This document shows, in pieces, positions 1 to 6,361 of a stretch of 8,110 nucleotides of DNA (the first letter of the stretch is position 1; each line of letters opens with the position of its first letter). The stretch covers positions 1-8,110 of the forward strand of contig CADBRS010000148.1 of NCBI GenBank assembly GCA_902797125.1, read 5' to 3'. The notes beneath the pieces are model-generated. The model saw nothing but the letters and a program-made list of their open reading frames with translations. It was not told where the DNA came from and did not search any database. A program made the position numbers and the translations under genes. The DNA is from an uncultured Ruminococcus sp. (GTDB lineage: Bacteria > Bacillota > Clostridia > Oscillospirales > CAG-272).

Positions 1-366
1 GGTCTCTCCAAATACAAGAAGAACTGGATCTCCGAAGGTGACGTTTTCACGCTCCTCTTCGATCCGATCACCCGTGAGAGCACCCGTTATATCCGGATCA
101 CGGAAGGCAGCGGGGAATTGGTCTACAATACGTTCGCATACGGTCCGAATGTCCTGATCACCAATGAGGGCGGCACGGATGCCAAGGTCGTGAGCGTCGG
201 GGCAGACAATATCGGCGGTTACCTCATCGAGAGCAAAGCGGGCAGCATGAAGGTGCTCGGTGCGCTCCGTTATAACAAGAAATCCATCAACTATGTCGGC
301 GGTAGCCTGGAAGGTTACACCCGGTTGACCATAAACAACAAAGATGAAGAGCCTTATCAAAAATAA
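1..366 (+). CDS. C-terminal part of an unrecognised protein (5' end outside window)
   Basis: The frame is open from the first base to a TAA at 364-366, giving about 121 C-terminal residues; the true start lies upstream of the window. The internal TTG at 118 is not a credible start because coding continues before it. The visible part is rich in alternating beta-type segments (for example VFTLLFDPITRE, TRYIRITEGSGELVYNTF, AYGPNVLITNEGG) and lacks membrane segments. This suggests a beta-sandwich C-terminal domain such as is found at the ends of carbohydrate-active enzymes or surface proteins. I do not recognise the family, and no catalytic motif is visible. A role linked to the downstream GH2 gene is only a guess, since the two are convergent and not in one operon. 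A strong hairpin terminator follows about 40 nt after the stop. Confidence 0.7.
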   Translation, partial: GLSKYKKNWISEGDVFTLLFDPITRESTRYIRITEGSGELVYNTFAYGPNVLITNEGGTDAKVVSVGADNIGGYLIESKAGSMKVLGALRYNKKSINYVGGSLEGYTRLTINNKDEEPYQK

Positions 367-403
367 GGGGTAAATCCTTTTGATGGAATTAGGCACAACT
401 CAT

Positions 404-459
404 AAAAGAGGGGCTCAAAGATTTGACATTGGTTCAAGATCTTTGAGCCCCTTTTGTTT
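404..459. terminator. Rho-independent terminator, possibly bidirectional
   Basis: A perfect 13-bp stem pairs GGGGCTCAAAGAT (410-422) with ATCTTTGAGCCCC (439-451). It extends inward by TTGA/TCAA (423-426 with 434-437) past one bulged G at 438, leaving a 7-nt loop. TTTTGTTT follows on the plus strand. AAAA at 404-407 supplies a short U tract for minus-strand transcripts. It sits between the plus gene ending at 366 and the minus gene ending at 610, so it can stop both convergent units. Confidence 0.9.
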
Positions 460-509
460 GGTGGTTGGACACAGGTGAACTACTCATGACGAAAGGATAG
501 CATGAGAAT

Positions 510-575
510 ATTCCAAAGTTGACAGCAGGATAATCCAAAGCTTTGCTACAGAAAATCCAAAGTGCGCAATGTAAA
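510..575. repeat. Three direct repeats, (A/T)TCCAAAG, exact 22-bp period
   Basis: ATTCCAAAG begins at 510, AATCCAAAG at 532 and AATCCAAAG at 554, so the copies are exactly 22 bp apart; the remaining 13 bp of each unit is not conserved. No ORF covers the repeats. Regular short repeats of this spacing are known as transposase-binding sites at the ends of multi-site transposons (Tn7-like TnsB sites, IS21-type ends). No transposase gene or matching second end is present, so a remnant element end is inference. The rest of the 367-609 gap holds the upstream terminator and a weak hairpin at 582-594, and nothing else I can support. Confidence 0.5.
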
Positions 576-609
576 TATGAAAGTCTCCAAGACTGTTTTT
601 CTCATTCGA

Positions 610-1458
610 CTAGTCGTATTCGAATTCGAATGAAGCATTCGGACTTTCAGCGTCCAGCAACGCTTTCGAGCCCTTTTTGAAAATGTATCTGGCTTTGCAT
701 GAGGTATTTTCCCGGATCATTCTCGTCATGTTGCCTAGATCAGGTGCTTTCAAAGGGATCACGGTTTTGTCCAAAAGTCGGGCCTCGAGCGTATAGGGTC
801 CCTGCGCTACGACGACACGGTTTTTCCCGACCTCTTTCACGTAAGCGCCAAGATAGGTGGCGAGTCTGTATTCCTTGTTTCCGAGCAGGACGACGCCCAT
901 CACTCCGGTAAAGGATGCCGGGCCGAACGGGATGCTGGCAACGGCCAAAGTCAAGGAAGCTTCATCAAACAGATTTTGAGTCCAGATATATTTTTGCGGG
1001 AAAGAATAACCTCTGTCTCCCTCGATATATCCTTTGGCACCATGGAAATCAAAGATTTCTCCGTTGATGGTCAGGGTTCCGTCCAAGCGGCTTTGCATGG
1101 AATAGATACTGTGTTTGCATTCCATGAAAGGCACGAAGGCAAACGGCCCCATGATATCATATGCGATCGGATCGTTTGACAAAATTTGGATGAATCCTTC
1201 GACGTCGCAGCCTTTTTCATGGATAGACAGGCGGACGCCTTTTTCTGAAAAAATACAATTTCCGATCTGGGCGTTCGGGTCCTTCCCGAGTTTGACGAAA
1301 GACTGGACCGGATAATCGAAATTCCAGGCTTGTTTATCTGTGATGATCTGGATGGAAGAGCCTGCTCCGGTTGCGCCGGTATGTTTGGCCGCGATGACGG
1401 CCACCGTGCGGGTCGCGGATTGGAATTTATAGTAGTAACCGAAAAAATAGTCTCTCAT
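610..1458 (-). CDS. Tocopherol-cyclase-like family protein
   Basis: This 282-residue protein resembles the bacterial tocopherol-cyclase-like family (lipocalin-like beta barrels related to plant VTE1). The clearest signatures are the segment FVPFMECKHSIYSM (about residues 108-121) and the hallmark block GYIEGDRGYSFPQKYIWTQ (about 143-161), which aligns with the E-x-D-x-G-x-x-FP-x-x-Y-x-W-x-Q pattern of the family. No signal peptide or membrane helix is apparent. The plant enzyme closes the chromanol ring of tocopherol; Clostridia do not make tocopherol, so the substrate here is unknown. It may bind or modify a hydrophobic ligand. The start ATG overlaps the TGA of the GH2 gene as ATGA (1455-1458), implying translational coupling, and no good independent Shine-Dalgarno is seen. 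The length is somewhat shorter than typical relatives, but both ends look natural. Confidence 0.75.
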   Translation of the reverse strand: MRDYFFGYYYKFQSATRTVAVIAAKHTGATGAGSSIQIITDKQAWNFDYPVQSFVKLGKDPNAQIGNCIFSEKGVRLSIHEKGCDVEGFIQILSNDPIAYDIMGPFAFVPFMECKHSIYSMQSRLDGTLTINGEIFDFHGAKGYIEGDRGYSFPQKYIWTQNLFDEASLTLAVASIPFGPASFTGVMGVVLLGNKEYRLATYLGAYVKEVGKNRVVVAQGPYTLEARLLDKTVIPLKAPDLGNMTRMIRENTSCKARYIFKKGSKALLDAESPNASFEFEYD

Positions 1459-3203
1459 GCTTCCGCACTTTCGATGGCTGCGGGGGCGCGCATGGCGCGG
1501 GCCATCCTGTCCATCTGTTCTTCCGTGAATTTGGGCGTCCTGTCATAGCAGTAGATGCCGTTTCTTTCAAGTTCGACGTCATAGAGCTGCGTGTAGCAGA
1601 CGCCGGTGACTTTTTCGGATCTTGACAGGGCAAGAGTCAGTCCTTCGAACCGTTCCAGATATTCTTCTACGGTCTTCGGAGATTCGCCGTAGCCCCAAAC
1701 GGTCTGGTCGTCAGTCTGCTCGAACTCGGGGATCCAGCGGATGCCGCCGTATTCGGAAACCATGTAGGGCTGACCGGCATAATGCTGCCGATGTCCGAAG
1801 TTTTCATAGATCTGATCGCCTTTGAGAGGGGTATAACGTTCTTTGAACACGTCGACGCTCTGATTGTAGTCGTGGATGTCATAGAAATCCGTTTCGACGT
1901 GGAAGTTGCCGCTCGTGTCGATGCAGGGCCTGGAAGGATCCATCTGCTTGGTCGTCCGATAGATCTCACGGAGCAGACTGTTGTGCTTGTCCGGATAAAA
2001 ACCGCCGTGATCCCAGGTCTCGTTGAACGGACACCAGCCGATCAGGGCAGGATGGCTGATATCGCGCTGCACGGCCTCGCGCCATTCCGGCAGGAAATAG
2101 CGGAGCGCATCCGGCGCGCTGTAATCGAAACCCCAGTTGGCATATTCGCCCCAGACCAGGAAACCGGCTTTGTCGGCCTCGTATAGGTACAGCCTGTCGA
2201 AAACGCGTTGGTGGAGTCTGGCGCCGTTGAAACCGACCCGCATGGTCCGCTCGATATCCGCTTTGAAACAGGAATCGTCCGGAGCCGTGTAGATCCCGTC
2301 CGGGAAATAACCCTGGTCGAGGATCAGACGCTGGTAGATCCTGCGTCCGTTGATCTTGAGTCCGTTTTGATCCCATTCGATCTTCCGCATGCCGAAATAA
2401 GTCCGGACACGGTCTTCACCGGATGCAGATTTCAACGTGATCTCCAAATCATAGAGATGCGGGTCGCCCGGGTTCCAGAGAATCGGGGAAGGCACGGATA
2501 GTTCTGCGATCAGTCGCTGGGCGCTGGTCTTTTTGCAGATTTCGCTGACCGCTTTGCCCTGATATGTGACTTTAAATGTGATTTCCTTGACTCCGGCTCC
2601 TTTCAACGAAAGGATCGAGTTGACGCAAGCATTGTCCGGATCGGTCTCGATCTGAACGTTTTCGACGTACTGAGTCGGGACAGTTTCCAGCCATACGGTG
2701 GCATAGATGCCTGTGGAACGGGTATACAGACACCCGAACGAAGCGTAGTTTTCACACTGTTTTCCGCTGGGCTGTCTGGGATCTCTGGAGTCTCCGCGGC
2801 AATATACGACCACGCGGTTGTCTCCGTCCCGGACGGCGTCTGTAATATCGAACGTGAAGGGCGTGTAGCCTCCTGCGTGCGAACCCACGTCCCGGCCGTT
2901 GACGAAAACAGTGGTGTCGTGATAGGCGGCTTCAAAATGAAGAAGGATGCGTTTATCGGCTTCTTTCTTGAGCGAAATGGTGCGGGCATAAACGCATGCG
3001 TTGATGAAATCTTTGTGTTCCACACCCGAAAGTTTGCTCTCGGGACAGAAGGGAAGCTGAATGACGCCGTTCAGCTTTTCTTTTTCAAATACGCCCCGTG
3101 CCTGTGCACTGAGGGAAGTGTCCATTTCAAATTCCCATTCACCGTTCAGGTTCAGCCATTGATCCCGGACCAGTTCGGGGCGAGGATAAGCATTTCTTGC
3201 CAT
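1455..3203 (-). CDS. Glycoside hydrolase family 2 enzyme (beta-galactosidase/beta-glucuronidase-like)
   Basis: This 582-residue cytoplasmic protein has the GH2 architecture. An N-terminal jelly-roll sugar-binding domain (about 1-175; RPELVRDQWLNLNGEWEF near the start, HDTTVFVNGRDVGSHAGGY at 95-113) is followed by an Ig-like sandwich (about 178-273) and a TIM barrel (about 274-575). The likely acid/base is Glu395 in WCPFNETWD and the nucleophile is Glu484 in MVSEYGG, so both catalytic carboxylates are kept. The usual GVN-x-H stretch after the Ig domain is replaced by RLILDQGYFPDGIY (292-305), marking a divergent subfamily, so the substrate (beta-galactoside, glucuronide, arabinoside or other) cannot be assigned. 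There is no signal peptide, so it probably acts on imported oligosaccharides or glycosides. The Shine-Dalgarno AAGGA (minus strand, 3213-3217) is 9 nt before the ATG. The gene begins 19 nt after the repressor stop with no terminator between, and ends in an ATGA overlap with the next gene. Confidence 0.92.
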   Translation of the reverse strand: MARNAYPRPELVRDQWLNLNGEWEFEMDTSLSAQARGVFEKEKLNGVIQLPFCPESKLSGVEHKDFINACVYARTISLKKEADKRILLHFEAAYHDTTVFVNGRDVGSHAGGYTPFTFDITDAVRDGDNRVVVYCRGDSRDPRQPSGKQCENYASFGCLYTRSTGIYATVWLETVPTQYVENVQIETDPDNACVNSILSLKGAGVKEITFKVTYQGKAVSEICKKTSAQRLIAELSVPSPILWNPGDPHLYDLEITLKSASGEDRVRTYFGMRKIEWDQNGLKINGRRIYQRLILDQGYFPDGIYTAPDDSCFKADIERTMRVGFNGARLHQRVFDRLYLYEADKAGFLVWGEYANWGFDYSAPDALRYFLPEWREAVQRDISHPALIGWCPFNETWDHGGFYPDKHNSLLREIYRTTKQMDPSRPCIDTSGNFHVETDFYDIHDYNQSVDVFKERYTPLKGDQIYENFGHRQHYAGQPYMVSEYGGIRWIPEFEQTDDQTVWGYGESPKTVEEYLERFEGLTLALSRSEKVTGVCYTQLYDVELERNGIYCYDRTPKFTEEQMDRMARAMRAPAAIESAEA

Positions 3204-3222
3204 TTTCTGTGTTCCTTTCTAA

Positions 3223-3960
3223 CTATTGAGAGATGACCTGTCCCAAAACCGAGAAGGACAGGGCGGGGTTGACAACGATCGGATCATATTTCGGGTTGTC
3301 CGAAATCAGTGCGTAACGGCCGTTGCTGAACTGCTCCAGCGTCTTGATGTATGTGTTTCCGTCATAGAGGAAAATGCCGACCTGACCGGGTTTTAACTCG
3401 CTCGTTTTCCGGATGCATACGATCTGTCCGTCGCTGAAACGGGGCTCCATGCTGTCCCCTGAGATCCGGACGGCAAAATCTGCAGCCAGTTCGGATGGAG
3501 ACAGAGACAATTGCATCTCTTCACAGGGGCTCTCGTCCAGCGTGATGCCGGTCCCTGCGGAAACGGGCACGTCGAACACGCGGACGGTCCGAATCGTTTG
3601 ATTTTCGCTATAGAGGCCGCTTGCCTCCAGTAAGCGGGTGTATTCGGCTATTTTTCTTCTGCCTTCCTGATTCAGATTCTGACTGTTCTGATCGGTAAAA
3701 AACGCGACCGGGTCTCTTATGTTGAGGGCGGCGATCAGCGCAAATACCTGATACGGGTTCGGCGTGGCGAATCCCGTCTCCCATTTGCTGTATGCCTGAA
3801 CGGAGATGTTGACGCCGTATTCTTTCAGCAAAAGGACAAGTTCGCTTTGCTTTAGATCGGCTGCTTTGCGGGCCATGGTGAGTTTGGCTCCGAACGTATT
3901 GTTCTCATGTTCTCTCGCGGCATTATAATTTTGATGATTTTGAGTGACTTCGGTGGCCAT
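3223..3960 (-). CDS. XRE-HTH / peptidase S24 (LexA-like) self-cleaving repressor
   Basis: This 245-residue regulator has an XRE-type helix-turn-helix (about residues 23-88, with LKQSELVLLL and VQAYSKWETG) and a C-terminal S24 domain (about 125-243). The self-cleavage apparatus is complete: an Ala135-Gly136 scissile pair in VPVSAGTG, the nucleophile Ser170 in RISGDSMEP, and the general base Lys206 in TYIKTL. By analogy with LexA, CI, HdiR and UmuD-type proteins, RecA filaments would stimulate cleavage and inactivate it after DNA damage. A perfect Shine-Dalgarno AAGGAG sits 6 nt before the ATG, which supports this start and its 22-residue polar N-terminal leader. The gene is divergent from a Y-family polymerase and shares an operator-like region with it, so it most likely represses both promoters. 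Its transcript probably continues into the GH2 gene 19 nt downstream. A plain phage CI-type repressor is the alternative, but no phage genes are visible. Confidence 0.92.
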   Translation of the reverse strand: MATEVTQNHQNYNAAREHENNTFGAKLTMARKAADLKQSELVLLLKEYGVNISVQAYSKWETGFATPNPYQVFALIAALNIRDPVAFFTDQNSQNLNQEGRRKIAEYTRLLEASGLYSENQTIRTVRVFDVPVSAGTGITLDESPCEEMQLSLSPSELAADFAVRISGDSMEPRFSDGQIVCIRKTSELKPGQVGIFLYDGNTYIKTLEQFSNGRYALISDNPKYDPIVVNPALSFSVLGQVISQ

Positions 3961-3966
3961 GAATCT

Positions 3967-3972
3967 CTCCTT
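3967..3972 (-). promoter_or_regulatory. Ribosome binding site of the S24 repressor gene
   Basis: AAGGAG on the minus strand lies 6 nt before the ATG at 3960. It fixes the start at the longer N-terminus rather than at the internal Met29. Confidence 0.85.
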
Positions 3973-3992
3973 TCGAGAATCTTACAAATCAT

Positions 3993-4021
3993 ATTATACA
4001 TTTTTTTGATTGTATGGTCAA
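3993..4021 (-). promoter_or_regulatory. Sigma-A promoter for the repressor-GH2-cyclase-like unit
   Basis: On the minus strand, TTGACC (4016-4021) and TATAAT (3993-3998) are separated by exactly 17 nt, a near-perfect housekeeping promoter. Transcription would start about 25 nt upstream of the repressor ATG. The -35 box coincides with one copy of the repeated GGTCAA element, so the repressor could autoregulate by covering it. Confidence 0.85.
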
Positions 4022-4066
4022 CAGAAAATATTATTTTTTTAAAATTGTGGTCAAATTGTATTGACT
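4009..4066. promoter_or_regulatory. Putative operator cluster between the divergent promoters
   Basis: GGTCAA occurs at 4016-4021 and again at 4049-4054, 33 bp apart (about three helical turns), each preceded by ATTGT (4009 and 4044). The second copy forms an inverted repeat, GTCAA-ATTGTA-TTGAC (4050-4065), with the -35 box of the polymerase promoter. A further TTGAC lies at 4106-4110. These copies cover both -35 boxes, which is where the divergent S24 repressor would be expected to bind. Binding is inferred from position and repetition only; part of the similarity is forced because TTGAC is also the -35 consensus. Confidence 0.5.
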
Positions 4067-4088
4067 TTGGAAGAATCAAGTGTATAAT
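4061..4088 (+). promoter_or_regulatory. Sigma-A promoter for the Y-family polymerase
   Basis: TTGACT (4061-4066) and TATAAT (4083-4088) are separated by 16 nt, a near-consensus promoter. The expected start near 4095 leaves a 5' leader of about 60 nt before the ATG at 4156. The -35 box is one half of the inverted repeat at 4050-4065, implying tight repression until the repressor is lost. Confidence 0.85.
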
Positions 4089-4155
4089 TATAAGTAATGG
4101 AGATATTGACGGATAATAATCTACAAATAAGATACAGGAAAGGAAGTTTTGTGGA

Positions 4156-5442
4156 ATGGGAGGCCGGGTCTACGCATGCATCGATATGAAGACATTTTAT
4201 GCGTCTGTGGAATGTGCAGAACGCCGGCTGAATCCTTTTGAGACGGATCTGGTCGTGGCGGATCCCAGCCGGGGAAAGAATGCGCTGTGCCTGGCCGTAT
4301 CGCCTCATCTGAAGCAGCAGGGCGTCAAAAACAGGTGCCGGCTCTCTGATATCCCCGCTCATATCCGGTATCGGATCGCGCCCCCGCGCATGCAGCTGTA
4401 TATCCATTATGCGGCGCGCATCTACGACATGTATCTCAAATTTTTCTCAAAAGACGACATTTACGTTTATTCGATCGATGAGTCATTCATCGATCTGACA
4501 GACTATCTGCGCGTCTACCGGACGGATGCCGAAACGCTGGCTGCCGGCTTGATCCGCCAGATTTCGGAACGTTTCCTGATCCCCGCGGCCGCCGGCGTCG
4601 GGACCAATCTGTTTCTGGCCAAAGTGGCGCTGGATCTTTTGGCCAAACATGACCGTTCTCACGTAGCCTATCTGGATGAGAATGTTTTTCAGCAAAAACT
4701 GGGTTCGCACCGTCCCATTACGGATTTTTGGCAGATCGCGGCCGGAACGGCGGCAAGGCTGGCCAGACACGGGGTATACGACATGAACGGGGTCCGTTCT
4801 TTACCTGTCGACGTGCTGTTCCGTGTGTTCGGCAAGGACGCGGAACTGCTTCTGGATCATGCGTCCGGAAGAGAAAGCTGCCGCATCGAAGATATCCGGA
4901 ATTACAGACCGACCCGCCAGTCCGTCTCGTTTTCCCAGATCCTGCCCAAGAACTACAGCAGCGCAGATGCACGCCTGATCGTCAGCGAAATGGCAGTATA
5001 CGGCGCCGAAGAGCTGATGCGCAGGCAGCTGATTGCCAAAAAGATCAATCTGTATATCGGTTTTGCCATCGGCACGCAATCGCCGCAGAAGGGCAGTGTC
5101 CGTATGCCGTTTGCCACGCAGGTGGGGTCCTTGATATTGGAACATGCGCAGGCCCTGTACGACCGGTTGGATACCTCAAACGGTAATATCCGGCAGATTG
5201 GCATCAGCTTTGAAGACGTATGTGCGCAAGGCTGCGAAGGCTATGATATTTTTACGGACTTCGAGCGAATCGAGCGGGAACGGGCACTGCAAAGGACCGC
5301 AGTCGACATACACGACAGATTCGGAAAAAACAGTCTGCTCAGGGGATTCAACCTGGCTCCGGGAGCGATGCAGCGGGAGCGCAATTTGCTGATCGGAGGC
5401 CACCGGGCGGACGGTGCAAAAAGCGATGGTACGGGATCATGA
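4156..5442 (+). CDS. Y-family translesion DNA polymerase (UmuC/UvrX-like, ImpB/MucB/SamB family)
   Basis: This 428-residue polymerase copies past damaged bases at the cost of accuracy. The palm motifs are intact: Asp10 in CIDMKTFYASVEC, with Tyr15 at the steric-gate region, and Asp108-Glu109 in YSIDESFIDLT, which bind the catalytic metals. LAVSPHLKQQGVKNR (46-60) matches the finger segment of UvrX/UmuC-type enzymes. The helix-hairpin-helix thumb begins around GVGTNLFLAKVALDLLAKHD (147-166), the little finger covers about 250-360, and the tail RGFNLAPGAMQRERNLLIGG is typical of Firmicutes members. The usual QLDLF sliding-clamp motif corresponds here to a degenerate EGYDIF (361-366). Two purine-rich AGGAA runs (4136-4145) lie about 10 nt before the ATG. 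It is divergent from the S24 repressor, forming a likely damage-inducible mutagenesis cassette. Length is normal for the family and no lesion is seen. Confidence 0.93.
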   Translation: MGGRVYACIDMKTFYASVECAERRLNPFETDLVVADPSRGKNALCLAVSPHLKQQGVKNRCRLSDIPAHIRYRIAPPRMQLYIHYAARIYDMYLKFFSKDDIYVYSIDESFIDLTDYLRVYRTDAETLAAGLIRQISERFLIPAAAGVGTNLFLAKVALDLLAKHDRSHVAYLDENVFQQKLGSHRPITDFWQIAAGTAARLARHGVYDMNGVRSLPVDVLFRVFGKDAELLLDHASGRESCRIEDIRNYRPTRQSVSFSQILPKNYSSADARLIVSEMAVYGAEELMRRQLIAKKINLYIGFAIGTQSPQKGSVRMPFATQVGSLILEHAQALYDRLDTSNGNIRQIGISFEDVCAQGCEGYDIFTDFERIERERALQRTAVDIHDRFGKNSLLRGFNLAPGAMQRERNLLIGGHRADGAKSDGTGS

Positions 5443-5483
5443 GGGCACAAAATGCCCCATGTGGTTCCGGTCATCGCTTTTTT
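5418..5483 (+). terminator. Rho-independent terminator overlapping the polymerase 3' end
   Basis: AAAAAGCGATG (5418-5428) pairs perfectly over 11 bp with CATCGCTTTTT (5472-5482), giving a stem flanked by A and T runs. The inner part can also pair imperfectly, with CATG-A-GGGC (5439-5446 region) against GCCC-CATG (5454-5461 region). The left arm lies inside the last codons of the polymerase gene, whose TGA is at 5440-5442. It separates this gene from the PHP operon. Confidence 0.85.
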
Positions 5484-5508
5484 GTGCGCACGCGAAAGAT
5501 TTTTTGTG

Positions 5509-5514
5509 TATAAT
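5509..5514 (+). promoter_or_regulatory. Likely -10 element for the PHP operon
   Basis: TATAAT at 5509-5514 lies just after the polymerase terminator and about 37 nt before the PHP start. No good -35 hexamer is found at 16-18 nt upstream; that position holds an 8-bp palindrome GTGCGCAC (5484-5491), which may be an activator or repressor site. Confidence 0.6.
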
Positions 5515-5537
5515 AAGGACAGAAACTCTTCTATCCT

Positions 5538-5543
5538 AGGAGG
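5538..5543 (+). promoter_or_regulatory. Ribosome binding site that fixes the PHP protein start
   Basis: AGGAGG lies 7 nt before the ATG at 5551. The same frame is open further upstream to an ATG at 5452, but that extension runs through the terminator and the -10 element and is not credible. Confidence 0.9.
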
Positions 5544-5550
5544 TGTGGCC

Positions 5551-6360
5551 ATGAAATTTGTCATAGACCAAGATTACCATATCCATTCCAAATTGTCGCC
5601 CTGTTCCAATGATCCGCTCCAGACCGTGGATGCGATCCTGGCCTACGGCGAAAAAGCCGGCATGAAAGATATTGTCGTGACAGACCATTTTTGGGACAAA
5701 TCTGTTCCCACACCCAAGCCGTTCTGGAGCGGATTCGATCTGATCGAGCAGAATCTGCCGCTGCCCCAGGGCGAGCACACCCGCTTCCATTTTGGATGCG
5801 AAGCAGACATGGACCGCTTCAGCGTGATCGGTTTCAACCGCAAAAATGCGGACAGGCTGGAGTTCATCATCGTTCCGATCAATCATCTTCATTTCAACGA
5901 TTATACGATCGCACCGTGCGACTTCGATGATCTGAAACGCCGCGCGGACTGCTACGTTCAGCGGTTCTGGAACTTCTTGCAGATGGATTATCCGTTCCGC
6001 AAGATGGGGATCGCCCACCTGACGGACGGACTTGTCGCCGGCGGCATGAAAAACGGAACGTTTGAAAATCATCTTGCGATCCTCGATATGGTTTCGGACG
6101 ACACGTTCCGCATCCTTTTCGAACAGGTCTCCGAACGCGGATTGGGCGTGGAACTGAATGTGGCCACCGAGCGCTACGAAGGCGCGAACCGCGAACGGAT
6201 GCTCAGACCCTACCGCATTGCCAAAGCGTGCGGATGCAAATTCTATACAGGGAGCGACGCGCATCACCCGGCAGGATTTGAATCTGGACTCAGACACATG
6301 CACGACATGGTGGCATGGCTGGATCTCGATGAAGAAGATAAATTCAAGCCGTTCGGTTGA
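5551..6360 (+). CDS. PHP-domain metal-dependent phosphoesterase (histidinol-phosphatase-like)
   Basis: This 269-residue cytoplasmic protein carries the PHP-domain metal-binding motifs in order. DYHIHSKLSPCS supplies His10 and His12, VVTDHFWD gives Asp45-His46, FGCEAD gives Glu84, INHLHF gives a His near 112-114, IAHLTDG gives His156, and GSDAHHP gives Asp236 and His238. Such proteins hydrolyse phosphomonoesters or related phosphate bonds using two or three metal ions; histidinol phosphatase HisK is the best-known relative. No histidine biosynthesis genes are nearby, so the substrate is open. The ATG has a perfect Shine-Dalgarno and a TATAAT about 37 nt upstream. The gene leads a tight operon: its stop is one base before the ATG of the DUF45 peptidase gene. 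Length is normal for a stand-alone PHP enzyme. Confidence 0.88.
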   Translation: MKFVIDQDYHIHSKLSPCSNDPLQTVDAILAYGEKAGMKDIVVTDHFWDKSVPTPKPFWSGFDLIEQNLPLPQGEHTRFHFGCEADMDRFSVIGFNRKNADRLEFIIVPINHLHFNDYTIAPCDFDDLKRRADCYVQRFWNFLQMDYPFRKMGIAHLTDGLVAGGMKNGTFENHLAILDMVSDDTFRILFEQVSERGLGVELNVATERYEGANRERMLRPYRIAKACGCKFYTGSDAHHPAGFESGLRHMHDMVAWLDLDEEDKFKPFG

Positions 6361-6361
6361 T

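Noticed and set aside
510..575. CRISPR array
   Set aside because: The conserved unit is only about 8-9 bp with 13-bp intervals, far too short for repeats and spacers, and no cas gene is present.
581..600. Small hairpin AGTCT-CCA-AGACT followed by a T run
   Set aside because: The stem is only 5 bp with a 3-nt loop, and the T run is on the plus strand, where no nearby gene needs a terminator.
3891..3905. SOS-box-like GAAC-GTATT-GTTC inside the repressor gene
   Set aside because: The spacer is 5 nt, not the 4 of the Firmicutes LexA/DinR box, and it lies within the coding sequence away from both promoters.
5452..5550. N-terminal extension of the PHP protein from the ATG at 5452
   Set aside because: The stretch contains the terminator right arm, the TATAAT and the Shine-Dalgarno, and its translation does not resemble a PHP N-terminus.
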